A DNA stretch of 64,000 bases from Rhodobacteraceae bacterium LMO-JJ12 (GCA_021555075.1 JAKGBX010000004.1:1-64000); one strand, 5' to 3'. Positions 16,570 to 26,950 are shown, numbered from the stretch's first letter. A program made the numbers and translations. Notes: generated by a model not told the origin, from the sequence alone.

Positions 16570-17379
16570 TTAGAAGTCGATCGTAACACCCGGAAGATTC
16601 AGCGCTTTCATAAGGTCGCGCAATTCCTGCCGCGCGGCAATATTCGAGATATTGAGCTGTTTCACCCCGATGTCCTTGAGGTCGAGCAAGGTGAGGCCAC
16701 GCGGGAACAATTCGCGGAAGATCACCCGTTCGTTGAAGCCCGGTCCGACGCGGAAACCGATGCGTTTGGAGAGCTTATGAAGCGCGACCTCCATCTTTTC
16801 CTTGTTGACCATGCGCTGGGCACCGAGCCGGTTGCGCAGTACGACCCAGTCGATCGGTTTCAAACCTGCCTGAGCGCGAAGCTGGCGCGCTGACCAGACC
16901 ATTTCGGAATAGACCGAGGGGCCGAGGATGGTTTCGCCATCGCCGTCGATATGGGCCAGCAGATCGAAGTCGACAAAGCTGTCATTGAGCGGCGTGACCA
17001 ATGTATCGGCCAACGAATGCGCCACTTGGGAAAGTCGCGTGTGCGAGCCGGGGCAATCGATCAGGATGAAATCATTGTCGGGGTCGAGAGTGGCCACGGC
17101 AGCGGAAAGCCGGTGATCATAGATGTTTTCGCCCGGCTTGAGCTTGGATTTGTCGATCTCGGGGAGGTCGTGATAGTCGGGGCCGGGCAGGGAAAGCCCG
17201 GATTTCTGCATGAAGCGGGCGCGATTTTCGGCGTAGCGGCCAAAGGTTTTCTGTCTTAGGTCGAGATCGAGCGCAGAGATCGAATGCCCCATGCGCGCCA
17301 GCGCGGTGGCGACATGCATCGACACGGTCGATTTGCCCGCGCCGCCCTTTTCATTCCCCACGACGATAATATGCGCCAT
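16570..17379 (-). CDS. mipZ: Division-plane positioning ATPase MipZ
   Basis: ParA/MinD-family P-loop ATPase of 269 aa. The deviant Walker A is KGGAGKST (residues 11-18), followed by ALDLDLRQKTFGRYAENR and the FILIDCPGSHT Walker B region. These residues, and the C-terminal LRDLMKALNLPG, match MipZ rather than ParA. In Caulobacter and Rhodobacter it forms a gradient from ParB at the poles and blocks FtsZ assembly away from mid-cell. An open frame continues far upstream, but the ATG at 17379 starts the conserved strand and has an AAGGGG site. It converges on the EamA gene and is divergent from the TRAP genes across 273 bases in which I see no further gene. Confidence 0.9.
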   Translation of the reverse strand: MAHIIVVGNEKGGAGKSTVSMHVATALARMGHSISALDLDLRQKTFGRYAENRARFMQKSGLSLPGPDYHDLPEIDKSKLKPGENIYDHRLSAAVATLDPDNDFILIDCPGSHTRLSQVAHSLADTLVTPLNDSFVDFDLLAHIDGDGETILGPSVYSEMVWSARQLRAQAGLKPIDWVVLRNRLGAQRMVNKEKMEVALHKLSKRIGFRVGPGFNERVIFRELFPRGLTLLDLKDIGVKQLNISNIAARQELRDLMKALNLPGVTIDF

Positions 17380-17652
17380 AGCCCGAACGCCCCTTCGAGA
17401 TTTCCGCGCCTGCCTGCGCGTGTTGTCATTGCGCACACTATATGTTGTGGGAGCCGCTTTGGAAAGCGCCAAGCGGCATGGGTGAGGTGGAAAGCTATCG
17501 CTGTTGCAAAGACCGTTTTTGTCCGATGGATCGCGGCGCATGGTGGTATCTGGGGGCGTGTTCTGACGTGGGGGTTGGCAGGTGGGGCCTGTCAAGCTAG
17601 GCTCAATCCCAAGCGGCGCCGCAGAGCGACCGCAATAATGGGAGAGAGACAT

Positions 17653-18666
17653 ATGAAATTGATGACAACCGCCACTGTGGCGGCTCTTACCTTTGGGTTC
17701 GTAAGCGAAGCTGTGGCCACCGAATGGAACGTTTCGGTCTGGGGGAAGCGGCGCGCCTTTACTGAGCACATCGAGAAGCTGGCCGAGTTGGTTTCGCAAA
17801 AGACCGACGGCGAGTTCACGATGAACGTGAGCTATGGCGGATTGTCGAAGAACCGCGAGAACCTTGATGGGATTTCGATTGGTGCGTTTGAAATGGCGCA
17901 GTTCTGTGCGGGGTATCACCCGGACAAGAACCGTCTGATTACCGTGCTTGAGCTGCCGTTCCTCGGGGTTGAGAACCTTAAGCAGGAAGTAGCCGTGAGC
18001 CATGCGGTTTATGCCCACCCGGCTGTGCAGGAAGAAATGGCGCAGTGGAATGCCAAGATCATCATGACCTCGCCGATGCCGCAGTACAATATCGTCGGCA
18101 CGGGTGAGCCACGCGACACGCTGGCCAAGATGGAAGGTATGCGGGTTCGTGCCACCGGCGGCCTTGGCGAAGCGTTCAAGGCTGTTGGCGCGGTGCCCAC
18201 ATCAGTGACGGCCTCGGAGGCTTATCAGGCAATGGAATCGGGGGTGGTCGATACCGTGGCTTTTGCCCAGCACGCGCATTTGAGCTTTGGGACAATCAAC
18301 GAGGCCGATTGGTGGACGGCGAACCTCAACCCCGGCACGGTGAATTGCCCTGTGGTGGTGAATATCGACGCCTATGAATCACTGTCAGACAACGAGCGCG
18401 AGGCGCTTGATAGTTCGGTTGATGAGTCGATTGCCCATTACCTTGCCAATTATGGCGAGCTTTTGAAGCGCTGGGATTCGATCCTGGACGAAAAGGGCGT
18501 GCAGAAGGTGACGATCAGCGAAGATGAGCTGACCAAGTTCCGCGCCTTGGCCGCTGATCCGAGCCGAGATGCCTGGATCAAGGATATCGAGACCCAGGGC
18601 CTGCCGGGGCAGGAACTCTATGATTTGCTGGTCAAATCGCTGGCTGATGCCAAGGCGGCAAACTGA
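17653..18666 (+). CDS. dctP: TRAP transporter periplasmic solute-binding protein (DctP family)
   Basis: Periplasmic receptor of 337 aa for an organic acid. Residues 1-22 are a signal peptide ending AVA, and the mature protein starts TEWNVSVWGK. The family's ligand-arginine region MRVRATGGLGEAFKAVGAVP (20 residues) is present near residue 160. GGGAGAG precedes the ATG at 17653. The two membrane subunits follow. The gene order P-Q-M is standard; the ligand may be a dicarboxylate, keto acid, or sugar acid, and cannot be set from sequence. A stem-loop after this gene probably lets it be expressed above the permeases. Confidence 0.9.
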   Translation: MKLMTTATVAALTFGFVSEAVATEWNVSVWGKRRAFTEHIEKLAELVSQKTDGEFTMNVSYGGLSKNRENLDGISIGAFEMAQFCAGYHPDKNRLITVLELPFLGVENLKQEVAVSHAVYAHPAVQEEMAQWNAKIIMTSPMPQYNIVGTGEPRDTLAKMEGMRVRATGGLGEAFKAVGAVPTSVTASEAYQAMESGVVDTVAFAQHAHLSFGTINEADWWTANLNPGTVNCPVVVNIDAYESLSDNEREALDSSVDESIAHYLANYGELLKRWDSILDEKGVQKVTISEDELTKFRALAADPSRDAWIKDIETQGLPGQELYDLLVKSLADAKAAN

Positions 18667-18693
18667 GCCGCGACTGTCATGACATGAAAAACG

Positions 18694-18716
18694 GGGCTGC
18701 GCCGGGTGCGCGGCCC
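18694..18716 (+). other. Stem-loop between dctP and dctQ
   Basis: GGGC-T-GCGC pairs with GCGC-G-GCCC around CGGGT, a 9-bp stem with one T-G wobble. There is no T-tract after it. Such hairpins between a binding-protein gene and its permease genes commonly stabilise the upstream mRNA. Confidence 0.5.
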
Positions 18717-18746
18717 TATACCCATTCCTAATCAGAGGCGGGGAAG

Positions 18747-19376
18747 ATGGCCGGATCAGCCGCAGTTCTGGAAGATGACAGCCTGCTTAGTCGGCTGGAT
18801 CGCGCTTTATTGCCGGTCGAGCGATTTTGTGCGCTGCTGAGTGGGTTGGCGATATTTTCGCTGATGTTTTTGGCCGCCTATTCGGTTACGGGGCGCAAAT
18901 TCTTCGGCTCGCCGCTGATGGGCTATGTCGATTACATCGAGGCGGCGATGCCGATCATTGCGATTATGGGGATCAGCTATGTTCAGCGTGACGGCACACA
19001 TGTGCGCATGGATATGCTGGTTGGGGCGCTGAAGGGGCGCACACTTTGGCTTTTTGAGCTGGTCTCGGTGTTGTTGATCCTGTTGTTGATGATCGCGCTG
19101 ACATGGGGAGCGTGGGAGCATTTTGATCGCTCGTTTGATTGTTCGCGCCCGTGGTGCAGCCGCGATAGCTCGATTGATATTGGGCTGCCGACGTGGCCGT
19201 CAAAATTGGTGGTGCCGGTAGCTTTTGGCGTGTTGATTGTGCGGTTGCTCATTCAAATTGTCGGCTATGGGCGGGCGTTCGTGCTGGGGCTGGAAAATCC
19301 GGTGGCGGTGCCGTTGCACATGAGCGTGGAAGAACAAGCCAAGGCCGAGGCCGAAATTCTGGCGGGGCATGATTGA
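18747..19376 (+). CDS. dctQ: TRAP transporter small permease (DctQ family)
   Basis: Inner-membrane protein of 209 aa with four main hydrophobic segments (about residues 30-50, 65-85, 100-120 and 150-172), the DctQ layout. It joins the large permease to form the membrane part of the transporter. The loop after helix 3 has an unusual Cys pair (FDCSRPWCSR). A GAGGCGGGG purine-rich site precedes the ATG. Its stop codon overlaps the start of the large permease gene. Confidence 0.88.
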   Translation: MAGSAAVLEDDSLLSRLDRALLPVERFCALLSGLAIFSLMFLAAYSVTGRKFFGSPLMGYVDYIEAAMPIIAIMGISYVQRDGTHVRMDMLVGALKGRTLWLFELVSVLLILLLMIALTWGAWEHFDRSFDCSRPWCSRDSSIDIGLPTWPSKLVVPVAFGVLIVRLLIQIVGYGRAFVLGLENPVAVPLHMSVEEQAKAEAEILAGHD

Positions 19377-20773
19377 TGGAACCGATTGAAATTGGCCTTT
19401 GGACCACTGGCGGGCTGTTGGTGATGGTTTTGATCGGTATGCGGGTGGCTTTTGCCGCCGCGATGGCGGGGTTTGTCGGGCTGGTCTGGCTGCGCTGGAA
19501 CGGGTTTGATTATGATCCTGCGCGGTTTGGCAAGGCGCTGGAGATCAGCGTTCGGATTGCCGGGCTGACGCCGCATTCCAAGGTGAGCGCACAGGTGCTC
19601 AGCCTTATCCCGGTGTTTATTCTGATCGGTTATTTGGCCTATTACGCCAATCTGACCAAGGCGATGTTTGAGGCAGCCAAGAAATGGATCGCATGGGTGC
19701 CGGGAGGCCTTGCGGTATCGACGGTGTTTGCCACGGCTGGTTTCGCGGCGGTGTCGGGTGCCAGCGTTGCGACGGCGGCGGTGTTCGCCCGCATTGCCAT
19801 CCCCGAGATGCTGAAAATCGGTTATAATAAGCAGTTTGCCGCCGGGGTTGTGGCCGCAGGTGGCACGTTGGCGAGCCTGATCCCACCCTCGGCGATTTTG
19901 GTGATCTATGCCATTATTGTTGAGCAGGATGTTGGTAAACTCTTGCTTGCCGGCTTTATTCCAGGGGCGTTTTCGGCGCTGGTCTATGCCACTCTGATCA
20001 TCGGGATCGCGATGATTTGGAAGAATGTCGGCCCGCCGGTGGGCGGGTTTACCTGGCGCGAGCGGTTTGCTTCTCTGCCGCCCGCCTTGCCGATTGTGGC
20101 TGTGGTCGTGATCATCATCTTCTTTGTCTACAACCCGTTTGGCGAGGCCTGGGGCACGCCCACGGAAGGCGGCGCCGTGGGCGCGTTCATCGTCTTCTTG
20201 ATGGCGCTTTATCGCGGTATGCGCTGGTCCGAACTGAAAGCGGCCCTGTTGGAGACTGCGAAGCTTACCGTGATGATCTTCTCGATCATCTGGGGCGTGT
20301 TGATCTATGTGCGCTTTCTCGGCTTTGCCGAACTGCCCGCGGCCTTTGCCGCGTGGATCACCTCGCTGACGCTTTCGCCTATGCTGATCCTTGTGTGCAT
20401 TCTTCTGGCTTATGCGGTGCTGGGCATGTTCATGGATGCGATCGGGATGCTGCTGCTGACGCTGCCGGTGGTTTATCCGGCGGTGATGGCGCTGAATGGC
20501 GGCGAGATGGTCAGTGCGGCGGACAGCGCCTTTGGCATGTCGGGGCCGATGTGCGCGATTTGGTTCGGGATATTGGTGGTGAAGATGGCCGAGTTCTGTC
20601 TGATCACGCCGCCTATCGGGCTCAATTGTTTCGTGGTGGCCGGGGTGCGTGACGACCTGACAGTGCAGGACGTGTTTCGTGGTGTGACGCCGTTTTTCAT
20701 TGCCGATGCGTTGACCATTGCCGGATTGGTTGCATTTCCGGGGATCGTACTCTGGTTGCCGTCGCTGGTCTGA
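19376..20773 (+). CDS. dctM: TRAP transporter large permease (DctM family)
   Basis: Inner-membrane transport subunit of 465 aa with about 12-13 hydrophobic segments; it couples solute uptake to a sodium gradient in characterised relatives. Family marks include AGGTLASLIPPSAILVIYAI (20 residues, near 160) and LITPPIGLN near the C-terminus. The ATG at 19376 overlaps the dctQ stop codon (TGATG); a TTG one codon earlier is less likely. It is the last gene of the dctPQM operon. Confidence 0.92.
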   Translation: MEPIEIGLWTTGGLLVMVLIGMRVAFAAAMAGFVGLVWLRWNGFDYDPARFGKALEISVRIAGLTPHSKVSAQVLSLIPVFILIGYLAYYANLTKAMFEAAKKWIAWVPGGLAVSTVFATAGFAAVSGASVATAAVFARIAIPEMLKIGYNKQFAAGVVAAGGTLASLIPPSAILVIYAIIVEQDVGKLLLAGFIPGAFSALVYATLIIGIAMIWKNVGPPVGGFTWRERFASLPPALPIVAVVVIIIFFVYNPFGEAWGTPTEGGAVGAFIVFLMALYRGMRWSELKAALLETAKLTVMIFSIIWGVLIYVRFLGFAELPAAFAAWITSLTLSPMLILVCILLAYAVLGMFMDAIGMLLLTLPVVYPAVMALNGGEMVSAADSAFGMSGPMCAIWFGILVVKMAEFCLITPPIGLNCFVVAGVRDDLTVQDVFRGVTPFFIADALTIAGLVAFPGIVLWLPSLV

Positions 20774-20789
20774 GCCCGCGTCAGGGCTC
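20772..20789. other. Short hairpin between converging genes
   Basis: GAGCCC (20772-20777) and GGGCTC (20784-20789) pair around GCGTCA, overlapping the dctM stop codon and the 3' end of the convergent gene. There is no T-tract, so it is at most a weak or factor-dependent terminator. Confidence 0.3.
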
Positions 20790-21032
20790 GATCTGTGTCA
20801 GAAGCCATTCGGCGCGCGCGATCTGGTCGCGCACCGTGGTGAGCTTGCTTTCGATCCGGCTTTTCTTTGAGGCCTTCTCGGTGTCGTGCAGGTCGCGCAA
20901 TAGGTCATTCTGCTTGGCTTCGAGTTTGGCTATGGCTTTATCGACATGCGAAGGCTTGATTTTCGCGGCCTTGCCGTCCTCAAGGCGACGGTAATACGAG
21001 TCGAGCTTTTCGGCGATTTTCTCAAGTCCCAT
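20781..21032 (-). CDS. Small coiled-coil protein of unknown function
   Basis: An 83-aa, highly charged protein, nearly all predicted helix, with heptad-like spacing (LEKIAEKLDSYYRRLEDG, then AIAKLEAKQNDLLRDL and SKLTTVRDQIARAEWLL). No signal peptide, membrane segment or catalytic motif is seen. An AGGAG site lies 7 bases before the ATG, which supports it as a real gene. It is on the minus strand 81 bases ahead of the Na/Pi cotransporter gene and converges on the TRAP operon. I do not recognise a characterised family. Confidence 0.65.
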   Translation of the reverse strand: MGLEKIAEKLDSYYRRLEDGKAAKIKPSHVDKAIAKLEAKQNDLLRDLHDTEKASKKSRIESKLTTVRDQIARAEWLLTQIEP

Positions 21033-21113
21033 GCTGTTCTCCTGCTGACTGGTGTGCGTTCAGGCCTTGTATGGCTCCGATATGAAACAGTTGTGTGACG
21101 CTTCTAGGCGAGG

Positions 21114-22943
21114 TCAGGGGTGAGTTTGCGTCTGTTGCGCCGGAGGGGTGTCCGCCAATTCCTTAACTTCTTCGTCGTCCAGCGTAAGAATGCGTTCGAC
21201 CTCGGCCATCGCCTGTTCAGGTTCGATGTAATAGGCCCATGCGGCCCCCAGAAGATCGCGCATCGCGCTGTAGGCATAGTTGGAATCGTTCAAGAACGAA
21301 GTTGCCATCTTGGCGTCGATCTGGCGGGCGCGGATCAACCCGTCGATCGAGCTGTTGGTCTCTTGGGCGTCGCGTTCGACCTGAATGCGCTCCAGCTCCA
21401 GCCATAGGCTGGAGCGATCGTCGGGATCGGCCTGAGCAAGTTTGTCGATTTCCACGAGGATGCGCGCGATTTCCGTGCGCAACCCGTTGTAAAGATCAGT
21501 GATCACGCCCTGCGGCCGCTCGCTATAGCGCGTGGCGTTGCGGCGCAGGTGTTTGACGGATTTCACCGCCCGCACGATGCGCCCGGAGACATCGCGCATG
21601 GAATAGACATCTTCCATCACCTCGGGGGGCATATCTTTGGCGCCGACCCGCGTGGCGAATTCGATGATCGCTGAATAGAGCGTCTTGACCCGCTGTTCGT
21701 AGCGTTCATCGATGTCGAACTCGACCGGCGTGCGGCTGGCGGCGACGGTCGCGGCGATATCGCGGGACGTAAAGATCTCATGGCGGTGAAGGTTGAGCCC
21801 ATGAATGATCAGCTCAACCGCATTGTCATAGAGGTGCTGAACCTCGTGGCGCATCGCGGTCTTGAAGGTCTGGGGAAATTCGTCAACGGCTTCGGAGAGG
21901 TACTTCGGCTGACTCAAATCATGGGCAGGTTGCAAGATAGCGCGTTCGAGAAGCGCGATCAGGCGATGTATGAGCGGCAGCATGATGATGAGGCCAAGAA
22001 GGTTGAAGATGGTGTGAAACACCGCGAGCTTCAGCGCGTAATCGGTGTCGGCAATGCCCACGCCGGAGCTGATGAAATCGACGGCCAGGCGAATTGGGCT
22101 GATGAAGATCAACGCAACGCCGGCGGTCACAAGATTGAAGATCAGATGCGCAAGGGCCAGTCGCTTGCCCTGAAAATTCGCGCTGAGAGCGCCGATGATT
22201 GCGGTGATCGTGGTGCCGATATTGGCACCAATGGCCAGCGCCAGCGCGTTTTCGTAAGAGATCTGTCCTGCGGCCAGCGCAGTGATGATCAGCACCATCG
22301 TGGCGTGGCTTGATTGCATGACCACCGTGGTGGCGGCCCCGAGCAGCGTATAGACCGTGAGCCCGAGCAGCCCGGTCAGCGCGAAGCGGGTCAGATCGAA
22401 CTGGTCCTTGAAAGCTTCAAACCCTTCTTTCATGTGGTGGATGCCGAGAAACAGGAAGCCAAGCCCGGCCAGAACGAAGCCCGCGCCGCGCAGGTGTTTC
22501 GATTTCTGGAACACCAGCACGATGGCAATCGCCAGCATCGGCAGGGCATAGGCCGATATGTTCACCTTGAGGCCAAACCCGGCCACGAGCCAGGCGCCTG
22601 TTGTGGTGCCGATATTGGCGCCGAAGATGATTCCGACGCCGCTCAAGAGCGAGATCAGCCCCGCTGACAGGAACGAGATGGTGATGATTGAGACCAGCGA
22701 GCTTGATTGCATGATCGTGGTGGTCGCAATTCCGAAGGCTATGGATTTCGTCACCGATCTGGTGGCCTTTTCGAGGGTGCGTTCCAGAAACCCGCCGCTG
22801 AACAGCTTGAACCCGTCTTCGAGCATCAACATGCCGAACAGAAAGATCGCCACACCTGCGGCGATCTCCTGAAAGTCGGAGCTGGCCCAGAAGCCGAGCG
22901 AAAGCACCAGAAGGATGACCGGCAAAAGGAGTTTCTTTAGCAT
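21114..22943 (-). CDS. Na/Pi cotransporter family protein (NptA/YjbB-like)
   Basis: Inner-membrane protein of 609 aa. The N-terminal half (about residues 1-330) has the two inverted PF02690-type repeats with Gln-Ser-Ser signatures (MQSSSLVSIITISF near 80; MQSSHATMVLII near 210). The C-terminal half (about 350-560) is a PhoU-like helical domain. It probably moves phosphate with sodium; E. coli YjbB exports phosphate. The first ATG of the frame is 11 codons upstream, but those residues (GRRGRRGRS) come from a 9-bp tandem repeat and the ATG at 22943 begins the first helix. Confidence 0.87.
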   Translation of the reverse strand: MLKKLLLPVILLVLSLGFWASSDFQEIAAGVAIFLFGMLMLEDGFKLFSGGFLERTLEKATRSVTKSIAFGIATTTIMQSSSLVSIITISFLSAGLISLLSGVGIIFGANIGTTTGAWLVAGFGLKVNISAYALPMLAIAIVLVFQKSKHLRGAGFVLAGLGFLFLGIHHMKEGFEAFKDQFDLTRFALTGLLGLTVYTLLGAATTVVMQSSHATMVLIITALAAGQISYENALALAIGANIGTTITAIIGALSANFQGKRLALAHLIFNLVTAGVALIFISPIRLAVDFISSGVGIADTDYALKLAVFHTIFNLLGLIIMLPLIHRLIALLERAILQPAHDLSQPKYLSEAVDEFPQTFKTAMRHEVQHLYDNAVELIIHGLNLHRHEIFTSRDIAATVAASRTPVEFDIDERYEQRVKTLYSAIIEFATRVGAKDMPPEVMEDVYSMRDVSGRIVRAVKSVKHLRRNATRYSERPQGVITDLYNGLRTEIARILVEIDKLAQADPDDRSSLWLELERIQVERDAQETNSSIDGLIRARQIDAKMATSFLNDSNYAYSAMRDLLGAAWAYYIEPEQAMAEVERILTLDDEEVKELADTPPAQQTQTHP

Positions 22944-23348
22944 CGCCGAGCGCCCCCTGCGCCCCCTGCGCCCCATGGAGCCGTTGGCCCCGCTTGATCC
23001 GTATCTGATCGAGCTTTATTCATTCCACTCCCATTCATCGTCATTGACCGTCCCCTTCCGTCTGGACAGAGGCAAGCTTTGCAAGACGCGCCGCCGTGTG
23101 CAATCGGCGAACGGCGTGGCCTTTTGATTGCATGCCTGAGAACATGAAAAGCCGGGTTGCGCCATGAGATGGGTCAATATGAGGATCGGGAAGTGCTGCG
23201 ACAACCGGCTGAAACCAACAGGTCAGGGCAGGGCGACGTTCGTGATTGTGCCAGGCGAACAAACGCAGGCGGGTCGGAACAATCCGTTTCGCGGCGCGGC
23301 CGTCAGGGAGCGTTGGTTGGCTGTGTGTTCAGCGCGTGGTGGGGCTGC
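22944..23348. other. 405-base stretch with no supported gene
   Basis: Both flanking genes are on the minus strand. Bases 22950-22974 hold two and a half copies of the 9-base unit GCGCCCCCT directly before the Na/Pi transporter start. The rest has short open frames on both strands without ribosome sites or recognisable content. I see no RNA gene. The promoter of the Na/Pi transporter must lie here. Confidence 0.5.
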
Positions 23349-24581
23349 TCAATTGATCACCCGCTCGGCCACGCGCATCCCCTCGGAGAGGCCGGAGGAA
23401 GGATAGAGGATAACGCGGTCGCCTTCGGACAATCCGCTTTTGACCTGTGCCTCGATTCCATTGTTGGGGCCGATCTCGATGTTGCGACGTTGAGCGATGT
23501 CATTCTCGACGACGAAAACAGCCCAGTTATCGCGGCTTCGAAACAGGGCACTGGCGGGGACGATCAGGGTGTCTTCGGAGTCCCATACGATGATCCGGGC
23601 CTCGACCCTGAAGCCATGACCAAGACCGGAGTAATCTGCGGGCGGGCTGGCGAAGGCGATCACTGCGTTCACGCGCTGCTCTTCGACGCCAAGGGCTGAA
23701 TACTGGGTGATCCCGAACGGGTCGACCCGGATGACTTTGCCGGTCAGTTCTTTGGGGCCGCCCCAATCCGCAATGATCACCGGATCACCGATGGCGACCT
23801 GCACTGCATCGGTGGAAAGCAAGTCGACGACCACTTCCAGATCACTGGCAATGTCGCCGATTTCCATGATGGGCGCACCGGCGGGGAGGAAGGTTTCGCT
23901 CTGCTGGATGACCCTGAGAATGCGGCCATCTGCGGGGGCGTAGAGCGGGATATCATCAGCGGAAGCGCCTATGGCGGCGGCAAGGCGCTGATCGTCAAAG
24001 CCGATCAGCTGTGCCTGTGCGTTGGCGATTTCGGCCTCGCGCATGGCAATCGCGGCCTCAGCGGTATCGACCTTGGCCTGTGCCACGCGCGCCGCCTGTT
24101 GGCCACGTTCAAGCGCTGCGTCGGTCGAGATGCCGCGTTGAACCAGTTGTTCTATCCTTGCAAGTTCGGCTTGCGCCAGATCGCGATTGGCCAGGGCTGC
24201 ATTCAGATCGGCGCGTGCGACGCGTAAGGCGGCTTGTGCAGCGGTTACGGCGGCAAGGGCCTGTTCGCGGGTGCGAATGTCGAGCGCGGCGGGATTGGAG
24301 GGGCGCATATGTGCCACAATGGTCTTACCGCGCGTAACCGGATCACCCGGTTGCACGCTGACGCGTTGAAGCTGCCCGGCAACCGGGGTCGAGACGATAT
24401 AGGCATCGCGCACCCGGGTGCGGCCCTCTTCATCAATAGTCAGGCGCATGGTGCCGCGTGTCACCTCGCCCATATCGACCATCGTGGGCTTGGGCCAGAA
24501 GGCCGCCGCAAGAGCACCCGCGACCAGCGCAATCGCACCGATGGTCAGGAAAAGGCGAGATCGTTTCTTGGCTTTGGCCAT
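23349..24581 (-). CDS. HlyD/MFP-family periplasmic adaptor
   Basis: Membrane-fusion protein of 410 aa. One N-terminal membrane helix (about residues 9-29) is followed by a lipoyl-like half, a coiled-coil hairpin (about 105-190, with AQAALRVARADLNAALANRD (20 residues)), the second lipoyl half (PLYAPADGRILRVIQQ) and beta-barrel domains. It links an ABC exporter in the inner membrane to the outer membrane, as in MacA or DevB systems. It is the third gene of an operon with the FtsX-like permease (5 bases upstream) and the ATPase. No TolC-like protein is encoded in the window. Confidence 0.88.
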   Translation of the reverse strand: MAKAKKRSRLFLTIGAIALVAGALAAAFWPKPTMVDMGEVTRGTMRLTIDEEGRTRVRDAYIVSTPVAGQLQRVSVQPGDPVTRGKTIVAHMRPSNPAALDIRTREQALAAVTAAQAALRVARADLNAALANRDLAQAELARIEQLVQRGISTDAALERGQQAARVAQAKVDTAEAAIAMREAEIANAQAQLIGFDDQRLAAAIGASADDIPLYAPADGRILRVIQQSETFLPAGAPIMEIGDIASDLEVVVDLLSTDAVQVAIGDPVIIADWGGPKELTGKVIRVDPFGITQYSALGVEEQRVNAVIAFASPPADYSGLGHGFRVEARIIVWDSEDTLIVPASALFRSRDNWAVFVVENDIAQRRNIEIGPNNGIEAQVKSGLSEGDRVILYPSSGLSEGMRVAERVIN

Positions 24582-24586
24582 AGTGG

Positions 24587-26950
24587 CTACTCCCTCGTTT
24601 TCAGCGCCGATACCAGATCGGCCCGGTCGATATCGCGTTTCACCAGCCAGCCAGAGGCGATGGCGGCACCGACCACCACCATCGCGGCAAAGCCATAGCT
24701 TTCTGGGTGGAAGATCGCAGGAATTTGATAGAGTTCAGTCGAGAATCCGGCGGCAATTGCGAAGGACAGGTAATAGCCCATCACCGCGCCGATCGGCAAA
24801 GCAACCAAAGTGACGACCGCCAGTTCGCCCAGAAGCACGAAAGCGGCCTCGCCATTGGTGAAGCCGATCACGCGCAGGCTTGCCAGATCGCGCGCACGTT
24901 CCGCATAGGCGATCCGTGCGGCGTTGTAGACGATACCGAAGGTGATGACGAAGGCAATCGCCCCCATGACATAGCGAATGGCGCCGGCTCCGGAATTCAT
25001 CAGGTTCTTGAACGCCTTCAGGGCGTCGGACTTGAGGCTGACCCCAGCGACGGTGGGCATATCCTGCAATGCCGAGTAGATTTCGCCGGCAAGGGCTTCG
25101 TCGATGGCCAGATAGGCCCCTGAGACGCGGTTTGGTTCCCGCAATGCGCGGTTCAGCGCGTCAAGATCCATGTAGGCCGGTGAACCGAGCAGGCTTTCGG
25201 CCACACCGGTGACGGGGATTTGCAAGACAGGTTGGCGGCCCTCACGCACCTCGACGGTCAGCATCTGCCCCGGTCTGATATGCAGGATATCCGCCAGCCC
25301 GGTGGAGAGGACGATGCCGCCTTCGCGCATCTGGATTTCCGACAGGTCGGACTTGAGCGCGCGGTTGAGTTGTGCATGTGGCACCAGCCCGGTGATTGCG
25401 CCGCGATGTGTGAAGAGACCGTTGCGCAGCACCGCAGGAACTTGGCGCACCGGCTCGACCCGCGACACGCCGGGCATCCGCTGCAACTCGAATATCGTCT
25501 TTTCCGAAGCCGCGTGGGTGAAGCTGACCGATACGTCGCTGCGATCAATGACGCTGAAGGTGAGATCGAAGGTCCGGTCGAACCCGGCATATATGGTGAT
25601 CATCGAAACGCTCAGCCCCATGCCACAGGCAATTCCGATCATCGCACCGGCCATCCGGCCCGGCTGCCGGGTGATGCGGCGCACCACCATTCGCGAGGGT
25701 TGATCCATCCAGCCGGTCAGGGAGCGTGCGACACCGCCCGCGCGACTGTAGTCGGGCGGTGTCGGGGCGGCCATCGCCGAGGCCGGGGTCAACGCGAAGA
25801 CCCGGCGCAGCACCAACAATCCGCCGACCGACGCCGAAAGGACGCTGACGGTGACCCCGATGATGAAAGAGGCAGGATCGAGCTGAAACACCAGGAAAGG
25901 AAACTTGTAGTAGGCCGTATAGACTTCGATCAGCGCCCGCCCCCCGGCTATGCCCAAGAGGCACCCCAACAAAGCGCCGCCGATGGCAATTGCCAGCACC
26001 ATCTTGAAGTAATGGGAGCCAACCTCGGCGTTGGTGTAGCCGAAGCCCTTCATCAGGCCGATTTCTTCGCGCTCGGACTGTACCATGCGGTTGATGACGA
26101 TGTAGAGCAGGAAGGCCGCCACCGCGAGGAAGATCGGGGGCACCACGGCGGCGGATACCTCAAGCCCGTTGATCTCTTCGGTGATGAACCGGTTGGACAT
26201 CAGGTCGGCCAAAGGATAGGCGCCGGTACCGCCGAAGGGGTCAAGGATACGGTCGACGGCACCTTGTACTGCCGCCTCGTTCGCGTCGCGCGACAGAGAC
26301 AGCAGCGCCTCGTTAAAGGCGCCTTTCATGTCATAGGCCGCGGCAAGCGCCGAGCGGCTCATCCAGATCACACCGAAACGCGCGTCGTCGGGCATGAGCT
26401 CGCCCGGGGCGGTCGTATAGAGAAACTCGGGGCTTTGGGCCAGGCCGACAATGCGAAAGCTGCGCCGCGCGCCGTTCATCGTGGCTTCGATCCTGTCGCC
26501 CGGCTTGAGGCCATGAACCCGTGCAAACGACTGTAACAGCAGGATTTCGTCGCTATGGTCGCTGTCGATTATCCGCCCGTCGGTGAGAAAAACATCGTTA
26601 AGGCGCGGTGTGCGCAGATCGGGCAGGGACACCGCCTGGGCCTGCACCGGTAAATCCCGGCCGGGCAGGTCGATCAGCGCGCCGCCGACGACGCGGGGCT
26701 CGACTGCGCTGACCCCGTTGATGGCTGCCAGGCGCGTGGCAAGATGGTTCGGTGCGCGCGTGACTGGTGCAAAGACATCGGCCAGGCGGTAGCGTTCGTA
26801 ATAGGTGGCCTTGGTTTCGCTCAGTGAGGTCACCAGCCCGGTCATCATGACCAGCATCGCCACACCGACGGCGATGACCATGCCGATTGCGCTTGCCTGG
26901 CCCTTCATGTGCCACAGGTCGCGCAGAAGTTTGCGATCGAGCGGGCTCAC
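24587..26950 (-). CDS. ABC exporter permease with duplicated FtsX domain
   Basis: Inner-membrane protein of 787 aa. An N-terminal helix (about 15-40) is followed by a large extracytoplasmic part, then three helices with an FtsX domain (about 265-385), a second helix and periplasmic part (from about 430), and a final three-helix FtsX domain (about 660-780). This duplicated layout is that of large type VII ABC permeases such as YbbP, which act on lipids or lipoproteins or drive periplasmic work rather than classic transport. The start overlaps the ATPase stop codon (ATGA). With the adaptor gene it forms a MacAB/DevBCA-like tripartite system. Confidence 0.88.
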   Translation of the reverse strand: MSPLDRKLLRDLWHMKGQASAIGMVIAVGVAMLVMMTGLVTSLSETKATYYERYRLADVFAPVTRAPNHLATRLAAINGVSAVEPRVVGGALIDLPGRDLPVQAQAVSLPDLRTPRLNDVFLTDGRIIDSDHSDEILLLQSFARVHGLKPGDRIEATMNGARRSFRIVGLAQSPEFLYTTAPGELMPDDARFGVIWMSRSALAAAYDMKGAFNEALLSLSRDANEAAVQGAVDRILDPFGGTGAYPLADLMSNRFITEEINGLEVSAAVVPPIFLAVAAFLLYIVINRMVQSEREEIGLMKGFGYTNAEVGSHYFKMVLAIAIGGALLGCLLGIAGGRALIEVYTAYYKFPFLVFQLDPASFIIGVTVSVLSASVGGLLVLRRVFALTPASAMAAPTPPDYSRAGGVARSLTGWMDQPSRMVVRRITRQPGRMAGAMIGIACGMGLSVSMITIYAGFDRTFDLTFSVIDRSDVSVSFTHAASEKTIFELQRMPGVSRVEPVRQVPAVLRNGLFTHRGAITGLVPHAQLNRALKSDLSEIQMREGGIVLSTGLADILHIRPGQMLTVEVREGRQPVLQIPVTGVAESLLGSPAYMDLDALNRALREPNRVSGAYLAIDEALAGEIYSALQDMPTVAGVSLKSDALKAFKNLMNSGAGAIRYVMGAIAFVITFGIVYNAARIAYAERARDLASLRVIGFTNGEAAFVLLGELAVVTLVALPIGAVMGYYLSFAIAAGFSTELYQIPAIFHPESYGFAAMVVVGAAIASGWLVKRDIDRADLVSALKTRE

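Noticed and set aside
17380-18018. 213-codon N-terminal extension of MipZ
   Set aside because: The extension overlaps the divergent dctP signal sequence and has no ParA-like content; the conserved P-loop starts at the ATG at 17379.
25220-26536. 438-codon open frame on the plus strand
   Set aside because: Antisense to the FtsX-like permease gene and rich in His, Arg and Gln; a shadow of a real gene.
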